Shown piece after piece: positions 1-9,000 of a DNA stretch of 64,000 nt. The translations under genes and the position numbers were made by a program. The notes beneath the pieces were generated by a model, which saw only the letters and a program-made list of their open reading frames with translations, searched no databases and had not been told where the DNA came from. Source of the stretch: Mycobacterium aquaticum (GTDB lineage: Bacteria > Actinomycetota > Actinomycetes > Mycobacteriales > Mycobacteriaceae); NCBI RefSeq assembly GCF_002086485.1, contig NZ_MVHF01000042.1:1-64000 (forward strand), written 5' to 3'. Each line of letters begins with the position of its first letter. The first letter of the stretch is position 1.

Positions 1-104
1 CCCCGCCGCGGCCCCGGGGCGCGGGGGTGTGCCGCCCCCCCCACCCCCCCCCCCCGCGGGGGGCCCCCCCCCCCCCGGGGGGGGGGGGGCCGCCCCCCCA
101 CCAC
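1..104. other. Low-complexity C/G homopolymer stretch at the sequence edge
   Basis: This stretch is built almost only of long C runs and G runs, including a run of 14 C followed by 13 G. It has no codon structure and does not resemble the balanced high-GC coding sequence that starts right after it. The last base is one before the stop codon of the haemophore gene. It is most simply read as a sequencing or assembly artefact at a contig end rather than biology. Confidence 0.8.
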
Positions 105-506
105 TCAGCCGGCCATGAACTGTTCGTAGGCCGAGGCGAGGTCTCCAGGGAGCACTGTGACGTTGCACTGCCGCTGTGCGTCGCCGATCGGCGCCAGGAT
201 GTTGCGCAGGTCGTAGTACTCCCCCGGGTTGGCGGTGAAGTATCCACGCAGGTCCGCCGCAGCCTGATCACGCGGCTTGCCGTAGGCCGCCGTCACCGCG
301 TTGTTGGCACCCGGATGCGCGGCCAGGTACTGGTGTGCCGCACCGGTCACAGAGCTCACGGTGCCCGAGAGCGCTTGAGCGCTGCACTGGTCGGGTGCGG
401 CTGAGGCGACGGGCGCGGCGATGGTGGCCGCACATACCCCGCCGAACAGAACGCCCACGCCAATACCGGTGAAACCCCGGCGCGCAGTTCTGCTGCTGAT
501 TTTCAT
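105..506 (-). CDS. Secreted haemophore-related (haem-binding) protein
   Basis: The 133-residue product has a clear signal peptide: a basic start (MKISSRTARR), a hydrophobic core and an Ala-X-Ala site (ASA before APDQC) near residue 36. The mature part, about 97 residues with two cysteines, matches the mycobacterial haemophore family (Rv0203-like), small exported all-alpha proteins that bind haem and hand it to inner-membrane importers. A purine-rich RBS (AAGAAAG) precedes the ATG. It stands alone, with no MmpL-type haem importer in view. The exact subfamily is uncertain, because several small mycobacterial secreted families share this shape. Confidence 0.75.
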   Translation of the reverse strand: MKISSRTARRGFTGIGVGVLFGGVCAATIAAPVASAAPDQCSAQALSGTVSSVTGAAHQYLAAHPGANNAVTAAYGKPRDQAAADLRGYFTANPGEYYDLRNILAPIGDAQRQCNVTVLPGDLASAYEQFMAG

Positions 507-970
507 GATCGTTCTTTCTTCGACTGCGAATTGTCATGGATTTCCCCAACCCCGAAATCCACGGTAGCGCGGCGCCAAAGTGCTTCGGTGGTATGCGGTT
601 TGCCGTACGGACAGCTTCGGCGCCAGGTAGCCAGTTCGCGATCAGCGAACAGCTCCGCTCCGTTACGCCCAATAGCCGTGACATTGACCGCATTTGACGT
701 GGAATTCGCCAGAAAACTCCGATCGGTCACAGAAATTGGGCCTACTTCTTAATGAATCGTGACCCTGGGTGTCCACCGTCGGCGGCGGCAGAGATGTCCA
801 GCTGCGCGCGGGCGGCACGAAGGCCATTCGTTTTTCGGATATCGATTTTCGTTCGGTGACCCTCACGCGACGGCGTGACCAGGCTTGTCGCGATGTTCGG
901 ATAATCTGGACGCCAAGGTCGGCTCAGAACGATGCCGTTGGTCGTTTTGTGCTGTCCAGGGGTGAGTGTG
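507..970. other. Intergenic region between divergent haemophore and AraC genes
   Basis: This 464-base divergent spacer should hold both promoters and probably the operator of the AraC-type regulator. It is visibly less GC-rich than its surroundings. GGTCAC at 725-730 and GTGACC at 759-764 form a loose inverted repeat, and GTGACCCT recurs at 856-863. None of this is strong enough to call a site. Open frames on the minus strand here lack convincing codon bias, so I call no gene. Confidence 0.5.
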
Positions 971-1945
971 ATGTCTGCCGTTCTGCTCGACACCGATGAC
1001 ATCGGTGCTGCCGAGGCCACATTGAGCACGGTCTTTTCGAAGATGCGGATTCGGACACCGCAGCGCGGCGCGCCCAGCCCCATGCGCATCGAGCGCTCGG
1101 TCGTCGGGTCCCTCGGCATCGATACCGCCGATTACGGCTGCTCCTTTGCCTACGAGATGGACCCACCTGCCCAGATTCTCGTGTGCCAGGTGGACAGCGG
1201 CGGCGTCGAGCAGCGTGGGCCCCACTCGCACACCACCCGCTCCGGCCCCGGCGACGTCACCGCGTTCGGACCGCGTGAAGCACCTCGATTCGAGGGACGA
1301 GTCCTGCGCGGGCGCTATCACGTTCTCGTCGTCGACCCGAGTAGCTTGACCGGTATCACGGGCGCCAACCATGCGGTGCACCTCACCGGTCCCACCCCGG
1401 TATCGGCTGCGGCCAACCAGCAGCTCGCCAACCTCATCGGTTACCTGCGCCGTTGCGCCACCAATCCGCAGCTGCAGGGCAACCCGCTGCTGGCGGGGAT
1501 GTTGGAGCAGCATGTCGCGGCCGTACTGCTGGCCACTCTGCCCAATGACTCGGTCGTGGAGCCGACTGCGCAGGACCGTCGCGACAGCACCCCGGTCCTG
1601 CTGCGGCGGGCCATCTCGTTCATCGACGACCATGCCAACACCGATATTTCACTTGCCGATATCGCCGCCGCCGTCTACGTGACGCCCAGGGCGCTGCAGT
1701 ACCTATTCCGCCGCCACCGCGACTGCACACCCATGGAGTATCTGCGCCGCGTCCGGCTGCACCACGCTCATCTGGACCTGCTGGCAGCCGACGAGACGAC
1801 CATGGTGGGCGAAGTTGCCCGCCGCTGGGGCTTCGCGCACGCCGGCCGATTCGCCGCGTACCACCGCGAACACTACGGGTGCTCGCCGCAGGAACTGCTC
1901 AATCCCCTGCCTCGGGCCAGCGAGGTTACCGGCCACCCTTCCTGA
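971..1945 (+). CDS. AraC family transcriptional regulator
   Basis: A 324-residue regulator with a variable N-terminal sensor half (about residues 1-190) and a C-terminal AraC/XylS DNA-binding domain with two helix-turn-helix units (about residues 205-310). Typical features are DISLADIAAAVYVTPRALQY in the first recognition unit and a closing YGCSPQELL motif. The N-terminal half resembles the AraC-binding-like cupin seen in many mycobacterial regulators. The ATG at 971 follows AGGGG at normal distance; GTG codons at 962 and 968 are possible alternatives. It is divergent from the haemophore gene across a long spacer, so that gene is one candidate target. The ligand is unknown. Confidence 0.88.
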   Translation: MSAVLLDTDDIGAAEATLSTVFSKMRIRTPQRGAPSPMRIERSVVGSLGIDTADYGCSFAYEMDPPAQILVCQVDSGGVEQRGPHSHTTRSGPGDVTAFGPREAPRFEGRVLRGRYHVLVVDPSSLTGITGANHAVHLTGPTPVSAAANQQLANLIGYLRRCATNPQLQGNPLLAGMLEQHVAAVLLATLPNDSVVEPTAQDRRDSTPVLLRRAISFIDDHANTDISLADIAAAVYVTPRALQYLFRRHRDCTPMEYLRRVRLHHAHLDLLAADETTMVGEVARRWGFAHAGRFAAYHREHYGCSPQELLNPLPRASEVTGHPS

Positions 1946-2125
1946 CGGCGCCGGTCGGCGCCTGCCCGCCGGCGTGGCGCAGCAGCGCGACCGCCGCGAT
2001 ATGTCCATGCGGGTACGGGTTCTCGGCTCGCAGAAAATCCAATGCTGTCGCCAAAGATCTGGTCAACCACATGAAGGCCTGACGTACCCGCCGGCCGATG
2101 CGGTCAAACCTGCCAAGAACAACTC

Positions 2126-2545
2126 TCAGCCGGGCAGATTGGTCACACCCTCATCCCGTGCAGCGAGCCCGTCGATCACGGCGCGCAATGCGACGCCGAC
2201 CTGACCGGCGATGTCACTTTGGGCGACGCCGTCGCTGCCGCCCGAGAGGACACACGGATTCATCACCTCGACGATGACATTGCCCACGGTGGCCGGATCG
2301 ACCCGGACCACGACATTGCACACCAGCCGCAGCTCAGTCTCCCCGGCTTGCCCGGTCACGAACTGCGGATGACACGCGTCGAGAATCAGGTAACGCTCCA
2401 TGCCGACGGCATGCTTCTGGTTTATCGTCTCAGTCACGTCCACCTCGTTGGTGACACGGAAGCCGTTCTGCGCCAAGGATTCGCGGGTGCGTTTCAAGGC
2501 GTCGGCGAATGAAGTAGACAGAACGGTCGCGACGGCGACAGTCAT
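2126..2545 (-). CDS. DUF302 domain protein
   Basis: A 139-residue protein matching the DUF302 fold. It shows the expected sequence order: an N-terminal TSFADALKRTRESLAQNGF helix, a central LILDACHPQF-type segment, then CNVVVRVDP. DUF302 proteins are small alpha/beta proteins, often stress-induced or near metal and thiol functions, whose biochemical role is unsettled. I chose the internal ATG at 2545 because GGGGG lies just upstream; an upstream in-frame start at 2596 would add 17 residues with no family counterpart. It is transcribed away from the zinc-ribbon gene across a 200-base divergent spacer. Confidence 0.8.
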   Translation of the reverse strand: MTVAVATVLSTSFADALKRTRESLAQNGFRVTNEVDVTETINQKHAVGMERYLILDACHPQFVTGQAGETELRLVCNVVVRVDPATVGNVIVEVMNPCVLSGGSDGVAQSDIAGQVGVALRAVIDGLAARDEGVTNLPG

Positions 2546-2719
2546 CGCAACCCCCGTTTCTCGCCCGACCCCTGGCTTCACATTGACCTGCCGCATCGCA
2601 AGCGGACAGCGATGCCACGACGATACCGTCGCCCAGCGCGACTGTCTTCTGACTCAGCTGTGGATCGGTCGTTGATTTCCGGTGCCGCCCTTTGCCTTTC
2701 ACTGATCTTGTGTTCTTCC

Positions 2720-2737
2720 GTTACGGATATCCGTAAC
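2720..2737. promoter_or_regulatory. Perfect 18-bp palindrome, probable operator
   Basis: GTTACGGATATCCGTAAC reads identically on both strands and ends 8 bases before the ATG of the zinc-ribbon gene at 2746. A perfect even-length palindrome of this size in a promoter-proximal spacer is typical of operators for dimeric TetR- or GntR-type repressors. The cognate regulator is not identified in the window. Confidence 0.7.
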
Positions 2738-2745
2738 ATGGCGTC

Positions 2746-3015
2746 ATGGCGGCCACGCGCAAGCACTGTTGGGAATGCGGTGCCTCTTTCTACGGTCGAG
2801 CCGATGCGCGTTACTGCACCGGCTCGTGCCGGCAGAAGGCGTACCGCGAACGCACTCACCGGCAAGCCGCGACAGATACTCTGTCGACGCCTGCCCTTGC
2901 CGATGCGATCGCCGTCGCCCGGCGGACGCGTTCGCAAGCCCGCGCCACCCGCCGGCGCGCGGCCGGTGCCCGTCAGGTCGCGATCGAAGTGCGCGCACAG
3001 ATGCATCACGGGTAG
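2746..3015 (+). CDS. Small zinc-ribbon protein
   Basis: An 89-residue basic protein. Its N-terminal third holds C8-x2-C11 and C24-x3-C28 around an aromatic loop, followed by RQKAYRERTH, the pattern of a short treble-clef or zinc-ribbon module. The rest is an Arg/Ala-rich helix that could bind nucleic acid. It has no recognised family name that I can assign. The stop is 5 bases before the flavin-reductase-like gene, so the two are very likely co-transcribed, with the 18-bp palindrome acting on both. Overlapping frames in the same region lack a start with comparable context. Confidence 0.7.
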   Translation: MAATRKHCWECGASFYGRADARYCTGSCRQKAYRERTHRQAATDTLSTPALADAIAVARRTRSQARATRRRAAGARQVAIEVRAQMHHG

Positions 3016-3020
3016 CTGTC

Positions 3021-3512
3021 ATGTCGGAATCGGATGCTTTCGAGCGGCTGGTGAGCCAGCTCGATTACCCCATGTTCGTCGTCACGACCGCTGCCAACGG
3101 TCGCCGCGCGGGCTGCCTCGTCGGCTTTGCCAGTCAATGCAGTATCCAGCCGCCGCGGTTCTTGGTCGGCTTGTCCAAGCGCAACTACACCTATCGGATC
3201 GCTCGCGATGCGGATCATTTGGCAGTGCACGTGGTGACCCGTCAACACACGGAGCTGGCCCGGTTGTTCGGTGGTCACACCGGCGACACATGTGACAAGT
3301 TCGCGCGCTGCAACTGGCACATCGGGGCGCAGAACATGCCGATCCTGGATGACGCGGCGGCGTGGTTCGTCGGCAAGGTGCTCACCCGCGTCGACACCGG
3401 TGATCATGTGGGCCATCTACTGGAGCCGGTAGCGGGCGACGCGCCGGCCGCGCTCGGCGAGCTGATCACGCTGGCTGACGTCGCCGATCTCGAACCCGGG
3501 CACGGCGCGTGA
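3021..3512 (+). CDS. Flavin reductase-like FMN-binding split-barrel protein
   Basis: A 163-residue protein with the flavin reductase-like split-barrel pattern: PMFVVTTAANGRRAGCLVGF at the N terminus (the usual TGVTVVTT.G..G.T region), then PPRFLVGLSKRNYTY, VHVV and a final RVDTGDHVGHLLEPV-type strand that normally contacts the flavin. Family members reduce FMN or FAD with NAD(P)H for partner monooxygenases, or act alone on diverse substrates. The ATG at 3021 is 5 bases after the zinc-ribbon stop. The gene converges on udgX with only 4 bases between stops. Confidence 0.82.
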   Translation: MSESDAFERLVSQLDYPMFVVTTAANGRRAGCLVGFASQCSIQPPRFLVGLSKRNYTYRIARDADHLAVHVVTRQHTELARLFGGHTGDTCDKFARCNWHIGAQNMPILDDAAAWFVGKVLTRVDTGDHVGHLLEPVAGDAPAALGELITLADVADLEPGHGA

Positions 3513-3516
3513 CGAG

Positions 3517-4170
3517 TCACGCGAGCAGCGACGCGGCCAACCGCAGGTCGGCCACCAACCCGTCATAGGCCGCGTCACGCTCCTCCCGCGGCGTGCGCAG
3601 TACCGCCGACGGGTGGATGCTCACCACCACGCGCAGATCCCTGTCAAGCACCACCGTATCGGGTGGCCGCAACACATCGCCGCGATGCGCGGAAAGGCGA
3701 AAGTCGTTTCCCATCAACGCTTTAGCCGCCGTAGCACCGAGCAACACCAGCACGTCGGGCGCTACGGCGCCCAGTTCGGCGAACAACCACGGCCGGCACG
3801 CGACGACCTCGGTGCGGCTCGGCGTCTTGTGGATGCGGCGCTTCTGGCCGGCCGCCCGGGTGAACTTGAAATGCTTGACGGCGTTGGTCAGATAGACCTG
3901 CTCTCGGGTGATCTCGGCGGCAAGCAGGGCGTCGTCGAGGACCCGACCGGCCGGTCCGACGAAAGGCAGCCCGTCGCGGTCCTCTCGATCACCGGGCTGC
4001 TCGCCGACCAACATCATGGTGGCGGCCGCGGGCCCGGCACCGAATACGGCCTGCGTGGTGCCCTGGAACAGATCGCAACCACGACACTCCTGCACTGCCC
4101 CGGCGAGGCGACCGAGGTCCGTGGTTTCGGGGACGTAGGCGGATGCGCCCTCGACATGTCTGGCCGTCAT
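3517..4170 (-). CDS. udgX: UdgX-type uracil-DNA binding/glycosylase protein
   Basis: A 217-residue member of the family-4 uracil-DNA glycosylase superfamily. It has motif A GEQPGDREDRDGLPFVGPAG at residues 56-75, a cluster-type C29-x2-C32 pair with a later C125, and the SIHPSAVLR motif near the C terminus. The diagnostic feature is the R-loop KRRIHK at residues 110-115. In M. smegmatis UdgX the histidine of this loop (here H114) forms a covalent bond with the abasic sugar after uracil removal, giving an irreversible complex. A GGAGG RBS precedes the ATG, which overlaps the upstream permease stop as ATGA, so the two form an operon. Confidence 0.92.
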   Translation of the reverse strand: MTARHVEGASAYVPETTDLGRLAGAVQECRGCDLFQGTTQAVFGAGPAAATMMLVGEQPGDREDRDGLPFVGPAGRVLDDALLAAEITREQVYLTNAVKHFKFTRAAGQKRRIHKTPSRTEVVACRPWLFAELGAVAPDVLVLLGATAAKALMGNDFRLSAHRGDVLRPPDTVVLDRDLRVVVSIHPSAVLRTPREERDAAYDGLVADLRLAASLLA

Positions 4171-5318
4171 GATCTGGCTCCTCCAGCCGTACGTCCGAGC
4201 CTCGCCACAGAATGCTCGGAGATGTCGCCGTCGACGGCGCTGTCTCGCACCGCAGGGCGTTGGTCCATCAGCACCCGGACCGCACTGTTGACGAAGGCGA
4301 TGGTGGGCACGGCCACCAGCGCACCCACAACCCCGGCCAGCACCCCGCCCGCGGTGATACCGAGGACCACGGCCAGTGGATGGATGGACACCGCCCGGCC
4401 CATCACCAGAGGCTGCAGAACGTGCGCCTCGATCTGCATGACGGCCACGATGACGCCGAGCGTGATGAGCGCGTACAGCAGTCCCTTTGCCAGCAGCGCC
4501 ACCACGATCGCGAGAAATCCGGACACCAGTGCCCCGATCAGTGGGATGAACGCACCGAGGAACACCACTGATGCCAACGGCAACGCCAGTGGTATGCCCA
4601 TGATGGCCAGCGCGGTGCCGATACCCGCGGCGTCGACCAGCGCGACGAGGGACGTCGCACGGATATAGCCGATCAGTGAGTGGAATCCGGCGTTGCCGGC
4701 CTGGCGAATCCGCTCGCGCATGTTCAACGGCACGATCAGCGTGACGAATCGCCAGATGTTGCGGCCGTCGAGGAGGAAGAAGATCACGGTGAAGAGGCCC
4801 AGCAGCGCGCCGGTGAGGATCTCCGACAACGTTCCCGCGGTGGACAATGCCCCGGTGGTGAGTTGCTCCTGGTGGTTGCGCAAAGACTGGATCGCGGTGT
4901 CGCCGGCGTGGTTGATCTGATCGGGGCTGAGGTGAGCCGGCCCGGTGATCAGCCAATCGCGTGTCGAGTCGATGCTGTGGGTGACCTGCTCGACCAAACC
5001 CGGTACGCCATCGATGAATTGGGTTATGACGAACGCCAGAATCCCGCTCAACACGGCCAGCCCCGCCACCATCACCAACGCGACCGCCACTCCACGTGGT
5101 GCACCGAACCTGTCGAGGAGATCCACCACCGGCAGTAGCAACGCCGTGACGAGTAACGCCAGCGCCACCGGCACCACCACCACACCGAGGCGACGCAACG
5201 CTTCCAACAGCACCACGGCGGCGACGGCGATCACGAGCAGACGCCAAGCCCACGCCGCGGTCCGCCGCACAATCGGTGTCACCGCCACGTCATCTTCACC
5301 AGGCCCCGACGACGGCAT
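4167..5318 (-). CDS. AI-2E family transporter (PerM-like permease)
   Basis: About 383 residues with seven or eight hydrophobic segments in the AI-2E exporter/PerM pattern: paired N-terminal helices, a soluble loop around DGVPGLVEQVTHSIDSTRDW, and a C-terminal PLVMGRAVSIHPLAVVLGI motif that is nearly invariant in the family. Members are putative exporters of small solutes or ion antiporters; few substrates are proven. The ATG at 5318 is chosen because longer versions would overlap the divergent DUF5709 gene and its promoter. The stop overlaps the udgX start (ATGA). Confidence 0.85.
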   Translation of the reverse strand: MPSSGPGEDDVAVTPIVRRTAAWAWRLLVIAVAAVVLLEALRRLGVVVVPVALALLVTALLLPVVDLLDRFGAPRGVAVALVMVAGLAVLSGILAFVITQFIDGVPGLVEQVTHSIDSTRDWLITGPAHLSPDQINHAGDTAIQSLRNHQEQLTTGALSTAGTLSEILTGALLGLFTVIFFLLDGRNIWRFVTLIVPLNMRERIRQAGNAGFHSLIGYIRATSLVALVDAAGIGTALAIMGIPLALPLASVVFLGAFIPLIGALVSGFLAIVVALLAKGLLYALITLGVIVAVMQIEAHVLQPLVMGRAVSIHPLAVVLGITAGGVLAGVVGALVAVPTIAFVNSAVRVLMDQRPAVRDSAVDGDISEHSVARLGRTAGGARS

Positions 5319-5382
5319 GCCCGTGGGATTGCCGGGTCCGGCCGATCCGAAACCCGGCCACGCCCAAGCCGGTGGGCGTCCG

Positions 5383-5408
5383 GTTTGGCCGAGCGCCCCG
5401 ACGGGCAA
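5383..5408 (+). promoter_or_regulatory. SigF-like promoter for the DUF5709 gene
   Basis: GTTT at 5383-5386, a 16-base spacer, then GGGCAA at 5403-5408, ten bases before the ATG at 5418. The -35 is exact for mycobacterial SigF; the -10 differs from GGGTAT at one core position. This placement argues for the 5418 start rather than 5385. Confidence 0.5.
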
Positions 5409-5417
5409 TCTTCGGTG

Positions 5418-5741
5418 ATGGCACGAGAAGACGACAACATGCTCGACCAGCAGGAAAGCCTCGACTCCGATGAGGTGCGCAACGACGACGGGGATCAGAC
5501 GGTGGATCCGCCCGAGCAATGGATCGAACCGAAGGAAAACCAGTCTCTGGATGATCGGCTCTCCGAGGAAGCCGCGGACGTATCACCTGACGATGTGGCG
5601 ACCGATCCGGACACCGAAACGCCGCTCCGCGGATCTGAATCAGAGCCGGATGTGCTTGCGCGCAACGAACAGGCACGCACCAAAGGGCAGATCGACGGTA
5701 CGCCGGAGGACGGTGATTCGTTCTACGACGTTGTCGAATGA
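5418..5741 (+). CDS. DUF5709 domain protein, acidic and probably disordered
   Basis: A 107-residue, strongly acidic protein (many Asp and Glu, few hydrophobics). It begins with the DUF5709 signature SLDSDEVRNDDGDQ-VDPPEQW and continues with SLDDRLSEEAADV. The family is confined to actinobacteria and has no known function; its composition suggests an intrinsically disordered, stress-related protein. No signal peptide or membrane segment is present. It lies divergent from the permease/udgX operon and convergent with the small gene at 5751, with a 9-base gap. A SigF-like promoter lies directly upstream. Confidence 0.8.
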   Translation: MAREDDNMLDQQESLDSDEVRNDDGDQTVDPPEQWIEPKENQSLDDRLSEEAADVSPDDVATDPDTETPLRGSESEPDVLARNEQARTKGQIDGTPEDGDSFYDVVE

Positions 5742-5750
5742 TGGCCTACG

Positions 5751-6017
5751 TCAGACCTCTTCGAGTGCTTCCCCGAGTTCTTGGGCGACCTTGCTGTGAT
5801 GATTGTCGGCCAGCGCATGCCCCACTGAAAGCAAAAGCGCCACCGGCCACTCGATGATCTCAGCGGCGGCGAGAACAGCGACAGCGCCGTAGTAGACCAG
5901 CCGCTCGGGCTGAATGCGCACCTTGCCCAGTACCGGCAGCCCGACTTCGACGGTGTCGATTTCACGCACCCTCTCGGTGACGGTCCGGTGGTGTTTCGTC
6001 GATGCCTTCTGCTCCAT
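5751..6017 (-). CDS. Small membrane protein with EWPV motif, last gene of the ATPase operon
   Basis: An 88-residue protein with a basic N-terminal part (MEQKASTKHHRTVTERVREI), one hydrophobic segment around residues 42-65 containing EIIEWPVALLLSVGHALA, and a short charged tail ending ALEEV. The EWPV(A/V)LL core recurs in the protein encoded at 10344-10745, on the other side of the P-type ATPase gene. The start at 6017 lies one base after the ATPase stop, so translation is probably coupled. Function is unknown; a membrane partner or regulator of the ATPase is an inference from position and the shared motif. Confidence 0.7.
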   Translation of the reverse strand: MEQKASTKHHRTVTERVREIDTVEVGLPVLGKVRIQPERLVYYGAVAVLAAAEIIEWPVALLLSVGHALADNHHSKVAQELGEALEEV

Positions 6018-6018
6018 C

Positions 6019-9000
6019 TCATTCCCCTCTCGTGCCGTGAGCCCGCATGGACCGCGTCGCCAGCGCGGCGATACCGGTCGCGACGGCCGCACAGCTCAGA
6101 GCTTGTGCCCAACCCACTGGGCCCAGCGGTGTGTTGCCCAGGAGGTGGCTCACTCCGGGCGTGCTGATGACGACGCCGAGCGCCACCAGTGATCCCGCCG
6201 CCGTGCCGATCACCAACGCACTGCGGGAGTCGATCAGCGTCTGGCCCAATTGCGCAGCCACCAACGCGATCAGCGCGATCGTGGAGGCCCTGCTGGGGCG
6301 CCCCGTCAGCCGGCCCAGGATCCACGCCGCCGTGGCGGCGCTGGCCGTGGTCGCACCACGTATCCCAACTGTGCGCCACAGCGCGGCCTGATCGGGTCCC
6401 CGAGCTCCGGACTGCGATCCGGCATCGGGTGGAGCCACCGCCAGAGCCGCCGCAGGCAACGCGTCGGTCAACATGTTCACCAGGAGTAGTTGCCGGGTGT
6501 TCAGCGGCGCCCGGCCGGTGAGCGCGGTGCCCGCCACCGCGAACGCCACCTCACCGGCGTTGCCGCCCAACAGGATCGCCACTGCGGCCTGGACGCGGTC
6601 CCACAGCTGGCGGCCTTCGTCCAGCGCATCGAGCAGCGAGGAGATGCGGCCGTCGAGCAGCATCACATCGGCTGCCGTGCGCGCGGGATCACTGCCCCGC
6701 GAGGCCACTCCGACGCCGACCGTCGCGGTCCTGATCGCTGCGGCGTCGTTGGCACCGTCGCCGACCATGGCGCATACCTGGCCGGCCTTCTCGAGCGTCT
6801 CCACCACTTGCATCTTGTGCTCGGGAGACATGCGCGCGAAGACAACTCCCTCGCGCACCGCCCGCTCACGCAGTCGGCGCGGCATCGACTCCCACTGCGA
6901 GCCACTGATCACATCGTCGACGGAGACCGGCAACCCCAGCCGGGTGGCAATCGCTGCGGCGGTGACCGGATGGTCGCCGGTGATCAACCGGATCCCGATG
7001 CCACGGTCAGTGATGCTCGCCAGGACCTCGCCCGCATCCGGCCGCGGGGTGTCGGACAACCCCAGCAGACCGCTGTAGCGCAGATTCTCGAGACACAACG
7101 CCGCGAACGACTCGGAGTCCTCGCGGGCTGCCGCCGCCTGGCGCTCGGAGAGCTCCCGATGCGCGACGGCGATGACGCGCAACCCGTCGGCTGCCATGGT
7201 CTGGACCTGCTGCCACACGTCGGCCGTGGTGTTGCCGTCGCACCCGGCGAGCACCACCTCGGGGGCGCCTTTCACGCACAGCCGCAGTCCGCTGATGGAC
7301 GCAGAGAACGGTCGGCCCGACCGAAACGGCAGATGTATTGCATCGGTGTCGTTTTCGGCCATCCCTTTACTGCGCGCGGCTTCGGCGACCGCAAGGTCGG
7401 TCGCGTGTTCGTGGCGGTCGCCGTTCGGCGGCGGTGTGGCTGAACCCGCTTGCGCCAGAACGTGTTCAGCGGAAGTTCCGGTTGCCCGGTGGACCTGCAC
7501 GACGCGCAACCGGTTTTCGCTCAGTGTGCCGGTCTTGTCGAAGCAGACAACGTCGACACGGCCCAGCGCTTCGACGGAGCGCGGTGCGCGGACCAGCACG
7601 CCGCACCGGGTGAGTCGCCGCGCCGAAGCCTGCTGCGCCAGGGTCGCCACCAATGGCAGGCCTTCGGGCACCGCCGCCACGCCAACCGCCACCCCGCTGC
7701 TGACCGCCTCGCGCAGGCCCGTGCGCCGCAGCAACCCCAGCCCGCTGACCAACGCGCCGCCGAACAGGCTGAACGGCCAAGCCTTGTTGGTCAAAGTGCG
7801 CAACTGGCTCTGCAATCCGACATCGGGCGCTCGCGTGCGGATGCCGTGGACCGCGCGGTGTGCCTGGGTGTCGGCGCCCACCGCGATGACGATGGCGGTG
7901 GCGGACCCCGCGACCACCGTCGTGGTGGCATGCAGCATGCAGGCTCGTTCGGCCAGCGGGGCGGCCGGTGTCTCGTGTACGTGTTTGGCCACGGGAAGCG
8001 ACTCACCGGTCAACGCGGACTCGTCGACCTCGACGTCGACTGCGTCGGTGAGCCGGGCATCGGCAGGAACCACTTCGCCCGGTCCGACGACGATCACGTC
8101 CCCCGGCCTCAGCTCGGTGCTGCCGACGTTGTGTACCCGTCCGTCGGCTGACATCCTGCGCGCCACCGGATCTTGCCCCGTGATCAGCCTTCTGAGCAGC
8201 CGTTCGGCACGTACACGCTGGGCAGCGGCCAGCACCGCATTGCCGCCCAGGACCGACCCGACCAAGACCGCGTCCACCGGCGACCCGAGAACCGCACTGG
8301 CCGCCGCTCCCACCGCGAGCACCGGGGTCAACGGGTCGGACAACTCGTCGCGGACCGCTTCGGTGAAGTCGGTGACCGCGCGTGCCAACGGGCCGGCAAC
8401 CGAGCGCGTGCCGCGCAGCATCGCCGCTGCGCTGCCGCTCATCCGGGCGTGCGGTCTTCGAAGGGGGTCAGGCGGAGCGGGCAGCAGCGCCCGAACCTCC
8501 TGTGGTGTCATCGCATGCCACTCGTGTAGTGCTGCCGCGGAAGGGGTTTCGCATTTCAGTACGCTGCGCGCCAGCATCAGACCGGTCCACGCACCGGCAC
8601 CCGCGCCGGCGGTCACCGGACCGGGTCCGCGCCCGCGCACGCCGGGAATCATCAACAGCGCGCCCAGCAGCGAGCCGCCGACGGCCAGTTCGACGCCACG
8701 ATGGCTGGCCCTGCGCGCAGCAGGCAGGGCATGCAATATGTGCCAAACGCCGGCCAGGTCGTCGCACAACAGATCGGCATGCCAATTGCCCATGTCCCCG
8801 TTGGCGATTCCGATGGCCACGTCGGCGTCAGCAAGGGCCTGGGCGGCGCCTGCCGAAACCACCGCGACCGTATGGCCGTCGCGCTGCAGCGCGACCACCG
8901 TGCCCGCCAGCGCATCGTCGAAAGACGACGCGCATTCGGCGAGGTCGTCGAATCCGGCGCGCAACTCGTCGAGGCTTTCGACATCGAGAGAGACCGCGAG

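Noticed and set aside
503..730. A 75-codon minus-strand frame overlapping the haemophore start by ATGA
   Set aside because: The overlap looks like translational coupling, but the residue pattern is random, no RBS is evident and the region is a divergent promoter spacer.
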